Shown: positions 36,345-48,906 of the stretch, piece after piece
How the letters are laid out: every line of letters starts with the position of its first letter
Position numbering within the stretch: position 1 is the first letter of the stretch
Source of the DNA: Phyto melanocephala
Taxonomy: Eukaryota > Arthropoda > Insecta > Diptera > Rhinophoridae
Direction of reading: 5' to 3'
Length of the DNA stretch: 64,000 nucleotides
Assembly (NCBI GenBank): GCA_941918925.1
Contig: OW799236.1
Span: forward strand, 118,927,062-118,991,061
The notes under the pieces: model-generated
Told to the model about the DNA's origin: nothing
What the model saw: only the letters and a program-made list of their open reading frames with translations
Databases searched by the model: none
Made by a program: the position numbers and the translations under genes

Positions 36345-39300
36345 GTGCAAGAGTAATTTTAAACTTATTTAGAATTCATGCAAAACTACTAAACAAAACC
36401 GGATTTTGAGATGACAACAACTTAGCAATATTTGCAACGAATTTTAATGTTAAAATAATAATCCGATTATTACAATATTATTTCCAATTTCATTTTTCAT
36501 GGTTGTATAAAATTCAAAACTTTGCTGCCACTTTCAATTCCTTCTCTATATTAGTTGGTATGGTAGTTTCATATAGATCACTTACAAATTGAAATGCAAT
36601 AAAATTTTCAATTTATATATCCTTAAGTTATATCAAACAGAATAAGAGGTTCTAATTGACCAAAATTTATTTAATTATTCTTTTTTTGCTTTTTACACTC
36701 GCATAATTAAGTAGGACACATTTTAAATTCGATATGACAAAAGAAAATATATGTACGTTTGTACATGTGCATAGTAGCACAGAGAAATATTTGAGATACA
36801 AAAATTTACTCATAAATAGTATATCATTTATAAACATTAATAAATATAGAAATGGGCTGCAAAAAATTTACACACATACAAATTGTTATTTAAAATACTA
36901 TGTTATTCTCCGAGAGTTTTTTTATTTGCTAAAAAAAATAAGAAAAAAACTGTTGTCGTATCTCTTTTAATATTAAATTACTAGATGTTAAATGGAAATT
37001 ATGGTGAAAACGAAACCAGGCTACAACCGCTGTTGTGACTGTTGACACTTGGTGTTTTTGATTTCAGAGTGGCGGAAACAGAGAAAGGACGAATGAAATG
37101 CCAACCATTCATTTTTATTATAATTCAGCGTTTTTTGCCATCTTCCTTTTATTTAATTTTTTATTTTGGAAAAGTGTGCTGTTGTTTTTTGGTGAAATTT
37201 AAACCAGGCTGTTAGGTTGATTACTTGTCTGTGATCTTTTTGTTTTGTTTGCGTGTGTTGTGTTGGTTGTTTCATTTTTTTGTTTCGCTTGTCTTTATGA
37301 CAAGAAATTAATTATTCTATATTGTCCAGAAGAGTTTAAGTTTTTGGAAATTCATGCTTTGTTTTGTATTTTATTGCACTGTAGTTAATGCAGACTTTTT
37401 TTCTTTTTGTTTTGAATATTTTTTTTTTTGCAAATATTGTACTGAGTTCTAGAGAAAGGCTTTTAAAAATAAATGGAAGTATTTTTGTTTTATGGACAAT
37501 TAACGGGAATTTTTTGATTTATTAGAAACAAACTCACGAAAACTTTTTATTTTATGAAATAAATGTCATAGAAAATTTCAGATAAACTTTAAATTCTTAG
37601 AAAGTATAGAACCAAATTTTTAATAAAAAATTTTTTCGAATGTATTCGTCACTTTTTCAACTTTATTTCATATTTTCTCTTCTACAATTTAGCGCTCCAG
37701 CTGTTATAGGTAATTCGACTTACCTTCTGTTTTCACTTTTTGTTTAACCTCTGCGATATTTTCCAATGTAATTTTCAAATCTTCTTTAGCATGTAGACAG
37801 GTTGTCTTTTTCATTATTTATGTTATAAGATAAATACAATTAAAATCAAATCCTTTTTCTCTTGTAACTAGTTACTCCTTAGGTAACTTTCTCAATATTG
37901 CTCGTTAAACTATGTGCTTGTTGAAATGTCTTCGAAGGCTAAACTCGATCAAAGTTGGAAGTGTAATATTCTGTAATTAAATGGAAAAGTAACATCGTCT
38001 TTAAATTACTTGCTGAAGAATATCTTTTGATTGTTTTTTGTGTTTCTCAACCTCGTCTTCTGTTTCGCTGTTTTACCCCTTATAAATATCAGATACAAAA
38101 TTAGAGTTGTCACTGTTACAATCTATATAACGATTATACACCTCACTGCCACTTCTGGCATTCTAATGGCATTTTATGTGTCGCTAGATTATTTTTTTGT
38201 GCAGTTTTCCTTTTGGCGTTAAAAGGCAACAAAAGGAATCTGTAACGTAAAGTACGATGTGGGATAACTTGGAACCCACAAACAAAAAATTATGTAATTA
38301 TTTTAAATAAATTAATACCATATAGTATGCAACTAGTAAGTTTTTATATAGTCTTTGATATAAAACTTGATTACGTAAAGGAAAAAGAAGGAAAAAGAAA
38401 ATAATTTCAAAATTATTACAGAAAAATTAATCTTGGTGGACCTAAAGTTCTCCAAATCGTACTTTAACGGTTAAAACTGTACAAAAACAGTTTCAAACTA
38501 TGGCTTGTGTTTATTAAGTGGGAAAAATTATTATTTAATGTTGTTACCAGTTTATGTATTAAAAGACAAAGTATGAGAATTTAAGTAAATTCAACATTAC
38601 TTTCTAACCGTTTTAGAAATGTCTGTCCGTCTGTCTTTCATTTGACCGTTTGTTATTGAAATAAAATAATCGATGCAAAACATAAGCGAAATATGTTTAC
38701 ATAGGAAAAAAACAATTTTTATGACTAAACAAACTGTAAAATTTTGCTTATGCACAAAGTAAACTTAATCACACTATCCCTTAAAACTAAATTTCTTTTG
38801 AAAAATTTGTCAGCACTCTTCTTTCTTTTTGTAAAGACATAATTACTAATTAGGTTACCATGCCACAATATGTTTCCTTTTAAAAACTCTTTCTCTTCAA
38901 AAGCGAAAAAAAACTAAATTCCTTAGAGCTTTCACTTAAAATAAAATTTATAGTTTTTTTCAAGTATTTCTCATATATAATTTTTTCTGCAATTTTTCTT
39001 GCCACAAAGACCAAAAAATCTAAATAAATAAAAGAAGTTGCCATTTCATTCAATTTATTTAACCCCGAAAACTAAATTTATATAGTTTTTTTTTTTTCTA
39101 ACTTAATTTTCTACCAACCACAATTAGTTTTAAAAAACAATCCGACTAAGAACAAAAAAAAGAACAGGACACAAAGAGACAAAGTCAATTACATTAGTGT
39201 TGCTGGGCTTGGCTGATGTATATAGGCAACAAAAAACAACAACTGCCATAGAAATTTCAGTTTCACTTCTATTAAGTTTCCACAAAATGTACAATTATGC

Positions 39301-40861
39301 ATTTTCAAAGATTTCGAATGTCTCGTCTTGAAGTTCTTTCCATTTTCATTAAAATCGACTGAAGTTTTCTTTTAATTTAGTTTTAGGCGAGAAAAAGTTT
39401 ATGTTTGTTTTCTTATCCTTTTAGTTGTGCTATGATTCACAGCAATTTTAGAGTATTTAGTTTTTAGACCTTAATTGCATTTTCTTTCCATCGGAGCTCT
39501 TGGCACGAAGGCGGTAGAAGAGAGATTGAGTGCAAAAGTAATGGTTAGAAAGTCGTTGTTAAAAGATTTGTTTTGTTGTGGTTTAGTTAACAAGAAAACT
39601 TATTTAAATGAAATAAAAAAATAAAAAAAAAAACAATATAAGGCTATAGAAAATAAAAACATAAGCAAGACAAATAATAAAAAGCAGGGTATAAATAATT
39701 GAAAAAAGTATTCAAATTAATTTAGTGGATTTAAGGAAAAGAGCACGATTTTGTTAGCAATTATAAATTTTGAGAGAATTTTTTTTAAATATTAGTGGAT
39801 TTTCCGGAAGTAATTTTGAGGGCCATTTGTACAAAATGCCTCTAAAATGTATGTTAATAAAAGTTGACTTTGGCTATACGAGCAATAAAGTGGCCTTTAA
39901 AAAATTTCATTATTAAATACAACGACCTTTAAAATAAACTTCATTTTTGCTAAATAAGTATTTTCGACTTTTTTGTTGTTTATATTTATAATTTTCCTCC
40001 TTTTAACTCCTTTTAACAAATTAAAAGACGCAGTGACAATAAACAAGAAGATTTTCTTATTTAAGTTTTAAATATGTGTAAAAAAACAATACATAAAACC
40101 TTTAGTTATGACAGGACATGACGAAAGGGTCATTATCTTGCTAGAGGTCAAAATCGAGTGTTTGATATTAATGAATAAAAGACAAAATTTTGAACAAAAT
40201 GACACCAAAATCATGCAAATTTCTCAAAATCTGACGAAGTTACAGGATTTTGAAAATTTTATTTTAAAACGGTAGTTTTGAGATAATTGAGGTTAAAGTT
40301 TGACTATGTTTTGCGTAAAAACACGCTAAAGACAAAGACAAGGTTCTAAAGTGTCAAAAATAGCTCATTAAACAAAAGAAAATGAGCGATAATGTAAAGT
40401 AAATACACGACTAGATAGCGTTAGGTGTTAAAAACCCAATATATAAAATTTAGACTTTAATTCACGTTTTGGCCTGTACTGAAAATTTTACTCTGACAAG
40501 ATAAGGTCTCTTTAGTCATATCACGTTACAATTATAAGAATTAAAATGTCGACGAAAAAGACAGAAATTATCAATCAGAATTCTGTTGTCAGATTTTTAA
40601 GAAATAGTAGAAAAATGGCAACTTTAACTGATAAACCTTATATTAAATTATTTAATTATTAATTAAAAGTTGAAGGTCAGAGATTTCCTTTAACCTATTG
40701 GTCACTTTTAGGTTAAAATTAAGTGGTTATAACTAACTTAAAAATAGTTACATGTATGTATGTCCTCTAATATCCTTACTTAAGCTATTGACTGGTTATG
40801 ATAATGGGCCTGAAAACTATAAAAAGGTATAAGGAAATATTCTAGGAAAAACATTAAACAA
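36345..40861. other. AT-rich DNA, no gene seen
   Basis: There is no supported gene or complete transposon. A short 'atgtctgtccgtctgtcttt' at about 38620-38640 is a GTCY microsatellite scrap that may come from a DINE-1-like copy. Frames at 36203-36409 and 38031-38222 are not convincing. Confidence 0.4.
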
Positions 40862-41175
40862 GAAGGAGTTAGAATGTATATTCGGCCGTGCCGAATCTGC
40901 ATAATCATAAATATATATCGGTACAGTAATCACATCTTATATTACACTAGACTTCAGATTTAATGTTAAACGTCATTTGTTTTATTATTTCCGACGCCAT
41001 CTTTAATTTTGAATTTTAACATGATCTGTATAATGCACTAGCCAAGCCCTTTTATTTGTACCCATATTGATAGGGTTGAAAAAAAATGTCCACCATTTTG
41101 TTTAGAACGCCATTTTGAATTCTAACTTTTTCGCATTCAATTTTATTCTGTGGAGGTTAAAGGGGACAAATACTT
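40862..41175 (-). mobile_element. DINE-1-like repeat, palindromic-end fragment
   Basis: It begins with the palindrome ATTCGGC-cgt-GCCGAAT (40880-40896) and continues with 'gacgccatctttaattttgaatttt', 'cactagccaagccctttt', 'acccatattgatagggttg' and 'ccaccattttgtttagaacgccatttt', matching 430-535 and 25150-25380. The microsatellite end is missing, so this is a 3' (hairpin) part. Confidence 0.72.
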
Positions 41176-42347
41176 ACAAGAAGACAATGACTTTCAAGCT
41201 GCTTGCAGCCTACATCACAACGGTCAATTCGTAAATAGGTGTGATCAACTTAAAAGAGAAAACTTGTACGGGTGGCCTCGTAAAGCACAAATTTAATTTA
41301 AAATCCCTTGAGGACCTTTTATTTCAAATATTTATTTATCTGCGTAATCTGTGACTTGCCGTTTAAAAACAAAACTCCACAGCCTTATAAATTTATGTAT
41401 TGAATTCAACCTTCAACCGGTAATGTGCAATTTAATGAAGAAGTTCCTAGAAAATATTACAAATAAATATTTGCCCTGTGCAGTGCGTCAGCGAAGCATA
41501 CAATTTGCAAAAAAAAAAAGAAAAAGAAAAATACGTATGATAAATGACAATTTGTGTACTTAACCTGACTCAATCACCCTTCAATGCAGTATGTTTGTTT
41601 ATAAAATATTTACATTTGTATATGACAAAAGCAGAGCTTAAATAAAATGACAAGCTATGAAAGTGACCACGAGCTGACAGCAACACTGAAAGGATGAAAA
41701 AGTGAATAAATAAATAAATAAATACATACATACACACATACATCTATACAAACAGATACTTTTAATAAAAAAAATAAGAAATATGACATGTATCGCATTA
41801 AAGGTATTATCAACTTTATCGCTGTATATATTAAATATAAATTTGATAACATTGGCCGATTTTAAAGAGTGTGCTATTTACTATAATAGATAATATTTAA
41901 TATAATGCAAATATAACAAATGATTTTTGAATAGAAAATTTCCTATTAGACATATGAAGAATTAAGAGAATTAAGAATTAAGTTAATAAGAAATTGTATT
42001 GAAATTTTACACAAACATAATTTTTTTAAAATTTTGTATACATTTCAATAAAATTTGGATTTTTTTTTGTTTAAACTAAACAAGACAAAACTATAATTAC
42101 ATATTTACATTGCAAATTTTTTTTAATAGTCTTAAGAAAAGGACTTACTAAAACTTTGTACATAAAGAGAATATGTTGAATAGAGATCTTCAGCATTATT
42201 CTTTCTTTAAATTATTTAAAAATTTTACTTCCATGAAAATTATAGAATTTATTAAAAAGTTTGTTTTATTAAAAAAAAAATATATATATAGATGCAGTTA
42301 CACAGAAAACCCAACAAATGATTGAATTTACTTAAGGAGCTATACAC
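41176..42347. other. AT-rich DNA with an (AAAT)n tract, no gene seen
   Basis: The tract at 41705-41735 is AAAT units passing into CATA units. A small less AT-rich patch at 41195-41290 is unassigned. Confidence 0.4.
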
Positions 42348-42636
42348 GGCATGTTTTTTACATCTGACTTGTCAAATTTCACACTGCTAAATACGAACAT
42401 GTCGTATGTTACCTTAAAAACATTACTTCTGTAAAAAACATGTGTTGAGACATATGAAAAAATTTCAGTTAGAGCGCGCTCTATTTTCTTCTGTCAAAAC
42501 ATCTGACAAGACGGTGGCAGAAGTCTCTGCTGCTGGAAAGCAGTCAGCGACGGTTGCCTGTAAAAGTATAATTTTTACAGGCATGTAGATTTACATATGA
42601 CTTACAAATTTTAAAGTCAGATGTAAAAAACATGCC
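42348..42636. mobile_element. MITE with 22-bp perfect terminal inverted repeats and an internal hairpin
   Basis: The left end starts GGCATGTTTTTTACATCTGA and the right end is its exact complement, perfect over 22 nt. Inside is a second perfect hairpin, TGCCTGTAAAA (42555-42565) with TTTTACAGGCA (42573-42583). Further inward, text related to the ends recurs ('acatgtgttgagacatatg'). I could not find a target duplication, so the superfamily is open. Confidence 0.72.
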
Positions 42637-43137
42637 ATGCCTTTATATTATAACAAACAGATAAGTTTAAATTTTAAAGATAACAAATTTTTTTACTTCT
42701 CCAAAAACACTCGTAACTAAATAATAAATTTATGAATTTAATGAAATAATATTAAACTCTTTACGTACTTATAATAACATTTTACAAAAACTATATCTGG
42801 ACACTAACCGTCTTATTCATAATAATTATTAAAGGTTTATACGGGGCTTATAGAACTGATTTTCTATGGAAATTTGATTAATAAGCCTCTTATAAAGCTG
42901 TTTTAAATTTTATGAATTAGACCGTAACAATCTAGAATAATAAAATAAAAAAAAAACTCATATTATTTTGTCTATCTGTCCTTCTATGCACATTGCTGAA
43001 GTTAATAGGCTCAAGGGATTTTGATAAAATTTTATGTGAAGGTAACTTGAAATTCGGATTAACATATAAGGTACTTGTAGTCAGGAGATCATAGCTTATT
43101 TCTAACAAAATTAAAAACTAGAAAATATAACCGTAAT
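42637..43137. other. AT-rich DNA, no gene seen
   Basis: The stretch 42960-43110 ('tgtctatctgtccttctatgcac', 'ttgataaaattttatgtgaagg') may be an old DINE-1-like or Helitron fragment. Nothing more can be said. Confidence 0.3.
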
Positions 43138-43206
43138 AAATGCACTAACAACAATAAACTAAATGCACTAACAACAATAAACTAAATGCACTAACAACAA
43201 TAAACT
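43138..43206 (+). repeat. Three perfect 23-bp tandem repeats
   Basis: Units at 43138-43160, 43161-43183 and 43184-43206 are identical (AAATGCACTAACAACAATAA plus ACT). The array ends four bases before a MITE. Perfect identity suggests recent expansion. Confidence 0.92.
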
Positions 43207-43210
43207 ATTA

Positions 43211-43562
43211 AGCTTGGTTTTCACTATGTCATATGAAATGACAACAAAAACTGCCTCAAATGAATTCTCGTCAGTTAGCGTCAAATGCGTTTTCACTGCA
43301 TTTTAAAAACTGACAAAAAAACTAACGAACGACAAACAAAAATAATTGACAACTTGTTGTCAAATTTACTTTGAAAAAAAAATGCTGCCATATCTGCTGA
43401 CAAACTGAAATTTGGCGTTTTCACTTATTTGTCAGTTTAGATGGCAGTTTGTGTGCATAACTGACTGCAAACATAGATGACGCCATATGACAACCCGTTT
43501 TCATACAATTGCCAACAATTTGGGCAATTTGACAACAAAAATGACATAGTGAAAACCAAGCT
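43211..43562. mobile_element. MITE, PIF/Harbinger-like, TTA target duplication
   Basis: The left end AGCTTGGTTTTCACTATGTC is the exact complement of the right end (perfect for 22 nt). TTA flanks both sides (43208-43210 and 43563-43565). Inside, TGACA/TGTCA words are frequent in both orientations (for example 43240-43260, 43330-43360, 43430-43510) and could be binding sites. It is 352 bp long with no transposase. The near-perfect ends suggest a young insertion. Confidence 0.85.
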
Positions 43563-43565
43563 TTA

Positions 43566-45777
43566 GTAATAAAATGAAAATATTAAAAAAAATATTGCTG
43601 GGACAGCATTGTGGACCGGATTTAACTACGAGAGGCTACCGTTGCTTAACATATGACAACATGAGTGAGAGGTAAAAAAAAAAAATTTCTTAAACATTTT
43701 TCTTTGAGTTAGTAAAGAAATAAAAAAAAATACTCATTAGTTTTAGTTAGAATCAATGTTAAATTTTTATATAATTTTGTTCTTAAATTTTAAAGCTAAT
43801 GGAAAGATAAAATAAAGTTAGCAGGACTCTTAAGGTAGAAGCATATTCAGGTGAAAGTAGATGTAACAAATAAGCTCATATGTACTAATTAAGAGACAAA
43901 CAACCTACAGTTTATTAATCATAATTTTTCGATTTGGCTAAAGTTGATGAAATTCGATTCTGCTTAGTTTTTTTAAAGGGCGTTTATCTCACAAATAAAA
44001 TAAAATAAATCAAATAATCAAATAAAAAAATTAATTAAAAAATATTGTTGTAAATTACCATCATGAACCTCATGGTGACAAAGTGGGCTTTAGACGTGGA
44101 CTGTTAGTGACTATAAACAACAAATATTTAAACAATTACTATAGCATCCAGAAAAACTAATTGCATACTGCGGTCTATAGTATGACAGCTTTATCGAATT
44201 GCCAATATTGCTGATTGTAGTCCAGCGACTAGTTAGTCTCATGGAGAGCGTTTATGAAGTGGTGGAGCGATAATATATTTGGACTACCCTCTATTGGAAT
44301 TACATTAAAATCTTAGTCCACAGAAGCAATCAAATATCTTTAAAGAAGCTCAAAGATAACATTCAAGACGTTCTTGTCATAGTATTGAACAGAGTCATTA
44401 AAACCTGAACCGACTGCTCGAAAAATTGCAAGCTATTTTAAAAGAATATTTGACAAAAGCAGTTTCAAAATAAAGCCAGAATTCATGTGATGTTTTCCAC
44501 CTGCGTTTTAATATTTTAATTTATGATTCTTTCGAAAGAAGTTCTTAAATAATGCAATACTAAAAATATATGAACAAGGTATTGTTTGTTCGTCTACCAC
44601 CTGCAGTGGCATTTAAACATTTTCGTCAAGCAAATATATGGAATTGTATCCAAGGTTAAGTTTTTATAAAAACACTAAATAAAATGACAAACCGAATTTC
44701 AGGGGGAATTTATACATTTTATTTAATTTAATATTTTAACAGAATTTTGAAGTTTAATATTTTTCAGATTAAATGTTTAAATATTTTTTTTATCAACATT
44801 TGCCTATAGTATTGTGAGTGACAACCAAATATATTTTTAAAGGTGAAATTTTTATACAGCAGTACACACATAAACACGCACAATAAACAACTCTGAAATG
44901 TATGAGTACGAGTTCGTGGTTCGTTTTAGCGCCGTTAACTATGTTGCCTACCAAAAAAAAAAAAAATTCTGTCAATATTATGTTCCATTCCATTTTTACA
45001 TTTGAACTGTTTGTTGTTGTTATTTTTGCATCTTGTCTTTTGTGTTTCATTACTAAGTATTAAAATTCTTGAATTCACATTAAATTGAAATTCTAATTGT
45101 GCAATTTTGTGGCCTCAACTAAAATAAATATTTATTGTGTTGCCAAATGGAAATGTAAAATGTTAGGATAGAGTAATGAAGCAAATTCTAGGTAGCTATT
45201 TATTTAGCTGTTAAATATGTGGGCGGATGTAATTGAAAATTGGAGGGTGGAACAAAGAAGGATAATTGTGGGTAAATTATTTACAAAAATTGAATATAAA
45301 TTAGGCTGCAGTTGAATGTACATATGTAGGATAGCAATGACAATAGATAATTCACATAAAATGTTTTAAAAAATTTACATTGAAATTAATGAAATGATTT
45401 TTTTTCAATAGAAAAATAAGGAGAACAATTTTGAATAGAATGTTTGGCATATATACGAAAGTCGGATTTTTGTTTATTAAATTTAACCCATAGTTATCTA
45501 GCACCTAAACAAGTTACGTATCTACCTACTAAGAGTCTCTCATACCTACTTTTTCTTATTTACTTTTATAAAAAATTATTAAAAATCCAATGAAAATACA
45601 AGGTGTGGTTTTGAAAGGGTTTTTCTTATTAAAAACCTAATAAAAAATAAAAAAATTAATGGTATACATAAATAACCTTAAAACTGCTCTTTAGCTTTAG
45701 CAGTAAATTATGGAGTTACTCTAATCAGACCAAGAACACCAAGTCAGAGATCTATATGCGGCTGTTTGTAAAATAGA
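43566..45777. other. AT-rich DNA, no gene seen
   Basis: A less AT-rich patch at 44070-44420 could be an old transposon remnant; I tried mariner/Tc1 and other families and could not place it. The rest is AT-rich without features. Confidence 0.35.
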
Positions 45778-48132
45778 TTTTTATACCCGCCACCAAAAAT
45801 ATGGTGGGGGTGTATTCATTTTGTCATTCCGTTTGTAACACATCGAAATATCCATTTTAGACCCCATAAAGTATATATATTCTGAATCAGGGTTTGATTT
45901 GATGACGATCTAGCTATGTCCGTCCGTCTGTCCGTCTGTTGAAAGCACGATAGAGGTCGCACCGAAAAAGCTAGGGGGCTCAAATTTTGCCAGAATCTTT
46001 CTTATAGACAAGGTTTGTTTGGTATTAAAAATGGGCTAAATCGGAAAATTAGGAAGAGAGTTATAGCTCGAAATGCAAGAGTAGGTCGAAAAAACCGTGT
46101 CCTTCGAACATCGAATAAAATGGAATTGTGTCCAAACCCCTTAACGTAGACTCATGAAACTTCGAATATATATTTCCTGGGTAAGGGCAATATTTTCCCC
46201 TGAAAACTGTTTAAATCTATGCATTAGGAGAGGAGTTATCGATCAAAATGTACGAAAATTTATACCGCACAGTGTATTTTTCGGTATATTTAAAAACACA
46301 AACGTCATAAAAGCAACAAAATTGGATGTACGACTCTGAAATTTTGCACACTTTGCTTTTTGGTGACACGCTTTCTTGTAACGGCAAATCAATGTGCCAC
46401 GCCCACTTTTACGCCCACCTCCCATATAACGTTTTAACTAAAATTCATATAATTTCTATATTAATAAAGATTTTGGAATAATAAAGGCCTATCTTGAAAC
46501 ACCTCAGTTGTACTCATTCGCAAAAATTACTTTGACATGCCTACTATAACGCCCACTTTCACTTTTGAATTGTGTCCAGACGCATAAACGTAATCATGAA
46601 AATCGGTTAAATCTATGAATTAGGAAAAGAGTTATAGATAAAGATGTACGAAAATTTATACCGCACAGTGTATATTTCAAATTTAAAACGTAATAAAACT
46701 GACAAAACTATATGTACGATTCTGAAATTTTGCAAACATGGCTTTTTGGTCAAAGTCTTCGTTATAACACTTTTTTCTTTAAATTTTTATAAAGATATAT
46801 TAGTCATATATATTAGCATTTATTCATGCCATTTATTGTACTGTAGCTAAATATAAGATAAAGATGATAAGATAGATGACTCTACTAGCAACTACTAGAT
46901 GGCATGCTAACAACTTATGCTTATGTTCTCCTGAAGTTATGCTCTATTAAAAATGGGAATTTAAGAAAATTTTGACCTAAGTAAAAAAAAATTATCTCTA
47001 AACATTATAAACAATTTATTTTCATGTACTAATGGCTAACAAATTTTAAAATTATACAAAACTTATTTCGTTTGAAAATCTTTTAAAAGCAAAATGTTAT
47101 AGAAGTTTAAAAATCAAAAACTTACTAAAAAATTTCCCGTTTTAGAAAAATGCAGAGAATGTACATTTTAAATCACCCTGCGGCCCTTAAAATTTAACCT
47201 TAAATTCACTTTCTTCCTCTTAAATTCATGTAAATTCTCTATGAATAAATATTTTGGAATACTAAAGGACTATATTGAAATATCTAAGTTATGTTTATTA
47301 GCAGAAACTTTATTGACACGCGTATTTTAACGGCCACTTTCATTGAAAGACTAAATTTACGAAAACATTTTACTAGCATACCGAAGTTATAAAGGGTGGT
47401 TTTATTTTAAGGGACTATGTTGATTTTGAATAAAATTATTATGAAATTATTATCATTTATTTTTATAATGATAATATTTGTATGCTTCAATTATGTATGG
47501 AACAAAATATCGGCCAAATGGCCCCCACACACCACGGCACACCACGATCCAATAGTCCATATTTTCAATGACACTGTTGATGCTCGATTGTTGGGCACGA
47601 TGATGAGTCGAGGTTGCTTGCTCTTTTGCCACGTTATCGTGAAAAACAGCAATGTTTCCCATTCAACGAACTAAGATGGCATTCACAGATGTTTTCAAAT
47701 TTCATACAGACCTGCTTTGCAGACATTTAAATATTGTTTAAAATTCTCACGATTGTGGACGAATTCGAACGATTATGTTGACCAAAAGAATCACGAAGTG
47801 CACAAAATGCATTTTGATTTGAACGCCCATTTTTATAAAAATCTTTAATATTTAAAAGCGTTGCTCGATTGCGTATATTTCCACGGTTTAAATTGAGTTA
47901 GTCTGAGATTGAGAAATGTCAAATGAAATACAAGAAAAAAGTTGAAGTTTAGATGTGGTTCACCTTAAACATGGGCCCTTCAAATTTAACCACCCTCTAC
48001 AAAGAAAGTGATACATATTTTATTATAAAGAGATTACTCTATAGCGATTAACAAAATAATAAATATTGTGCTTTAAATGTACACAAAATTGGTGGTGGGT
48101 ATAAAAGATTCGGCACAGCCGAATATAGTGCT
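45778..48132 (+). mobile_element. Long DINE-1-like element, copy 1 (2.4 kb), with nested mariner MITE
   Basis: It starts with 'tttttatacccgccacc', 'tcattttgtcattccgtttgtaac' and a GTCCGTCTGTCCGTCTGT block (45918-45938), and ends with the hairpin ATTCGGC-aca-GCCGAAT (48108-48124) and 'atagtgctcttacttgtt'. It matches 59660-62045 nearly base for base, while the flanks of the two copies differ, so the shared ends mark a transposing unit and not a segmental duplication. Inside, a unit containing 'aattgtgtccanacgc' and 'aattaggaaaagagttat' is repeated (near 46115 and 46565). A nested MITE lies at 47392-47997. Relative to copy 2 it lacks about 26 bp near 46763 and has about 17 bp more near 47805. 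No protein-coding capacity is convincing. Confidence 0.85.
47392..47997. mobile_element. Mariner-type deletion derivative nested in the long DINE-1-like element, copy 1
   Basis: Ends AGGGTGGTTTTATTTTAAGG and the complement AGGGTGGTTAAATTTGAAGG form imperfect inverted repeats, flanked by TA on both sides (47390-47391 and 47998-47999). On the minus strand the interior holds scraps of a mariner/IS630 transposase: an ALRDSFGQHNRSNSSTIVRI-like phrase (47745-47815) and a NVAKEQATSTHHRAQQSS-like phrase (47580-47650), which align with the helix-turn-helix region and the block after it. The catalytic domain is absent. The same MITE sits at the same place in copy 2 (61310-61900), so it was inserted before the host repeat spread. 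Confidence 0.72.
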
Positions 48133-48229
48133 CTTACTTGTTACTTGTTCAATCATTGTTGGGTGTGATCATGTTCGTGCAACGTACAGTAAACAAACAA
48201 AAAACTTTGCATTACATACATATATTCGT

Positions 48230-48458
48230 GAGTGCCCCTGTGGACTAGTCGGTAAAGGACAAGTCAGTTGTTTGGGGGTTGCGGGTTCGATTCCCGCCGG
48301 AGACTCTGGAATTGTCTGCTTCTCTTCTGTTCTAAATATTTCTATTCTTATTCTATTCTTCTCTCTATTAAGGCGTCACAATGGACCCTAATGGTCTCCG
48401 AGTGAAGGTGTGAGGGTAACTTTGCACCAGCCTTACCTACCTATCTACCTACCTACCT
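48230..48458 (+). mobile_element. tRNA-derived SINE, (ACCT)n tail, copy 2
   Basis: The head GAGTGCCCCTGTGGACTAGT contains an A box, and a perfect B box GGTTCGATTCC follows, as in a tRNA-derived RNA polymerase III promoter. The body, with 'ctccgagtgaaggtgtgagg' and 'taactttgcaccagcc', matches copy 1 at 11757-11988 on the other strand. The tail is ACCT units. The 12-bp target duplication ACATATATTCGT is at 48218-48229 and 48459-48470. The head does not extend to a full cloverleaf with an acceptor stem, so this is not a tRNA gene. With an intact B box and sharp duplications it looks like the younger copy. Confidence 0.9.
48241..48294 (+). promoter_or_regulatory. Internal RNA polymerase III promoter of the SINE (A box and B box)
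   Basis: The A box is TGGACTAGTCGG (48241-48252), close to TRGCNNAGTNGG. The B box is GGTTCGATTCC (48284-48294), a perfect match to GGTTCGANNCC. The spacing is that of tRNA genes. Confidence 0.8.
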
Positions 48459-48589
48459 ACATATATTCGTACATATGAATAAGCTTACAGAATAAACCAA
48501 CTTCAATAAAAACCCACAAATATTTTTACCGTCATGTACATGCAAACACCCATATGCTCAGTAACGCCTAGTTTTTTTAAATATAAACT

Positions 48590-48906
48590 CTAAGTCGCAA
48601 TCATGTCGCCTTATGTAGCTTTTGCTCATATCTCAGTCATTTATGGGTATAAAATATTGATTTTCAATACTAAGATTTTTGAAAGCATTGCCAATAAATT
48701 GACATCATATAGGAGTTAGTGGGATATATGGGGGCTTACAACACTTGATTTTAACGCCCACACGGATGGACATAAGGACAAACGGACATGGTTTAATTGA
48801 CTTCTATGTATATTTTAGGGGTCGCAAATAAATTTAGTACAAAGAAAAAACGAAATTAATAAACTTATATGTATATGCCATTCTACACTCTCGTGTGAAG
48901 GGTAGA
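48590..48906 (-). mobile_element. DINE-1-like repeat fragment
   Basis: The phrases 'gctcatatctcagtcatttatggg', 'cacacggatggacataaggacaaacggacatgg', 'ttaggggtcgcaaat' and 'cactctcgtgtgaagggtagaa' match the right half of the copies at 11037-12180 and 27967-28608. The palindromic end is missing. Confidence 0.65.

Noticed and set aside
38613..38660. GTCY-type microsatellite as a further DINE-1-like copy
   Set aside because: None of the other family blocks could be found on either side.
44070..44420. Possible Tc1/mariner transposase remnant
   Set aside because: Translations in all frames gave no conserved block I could align.
46154..46425. Small open frames on both strands, conserved at 60040-60311
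   Set aside because: Conservation follows from the two copies of the same DINE-1-like element; no domain is seen and the overlapping frames on opposite strands are equally conserved.
47417..47674. 85-codon plus-strand frame inside the nested MITE
   Set aside because: The minus strand carries mariner transposase scraps; the plus frame is the antisense shadow and is broken in the second copy.
48230..48300. Possible tRNA gene
   Set aside because: A and B boxes are present, but there is no full cloverleaf, and the unit has a SINE body, tetranucleotide tail and target duplications.
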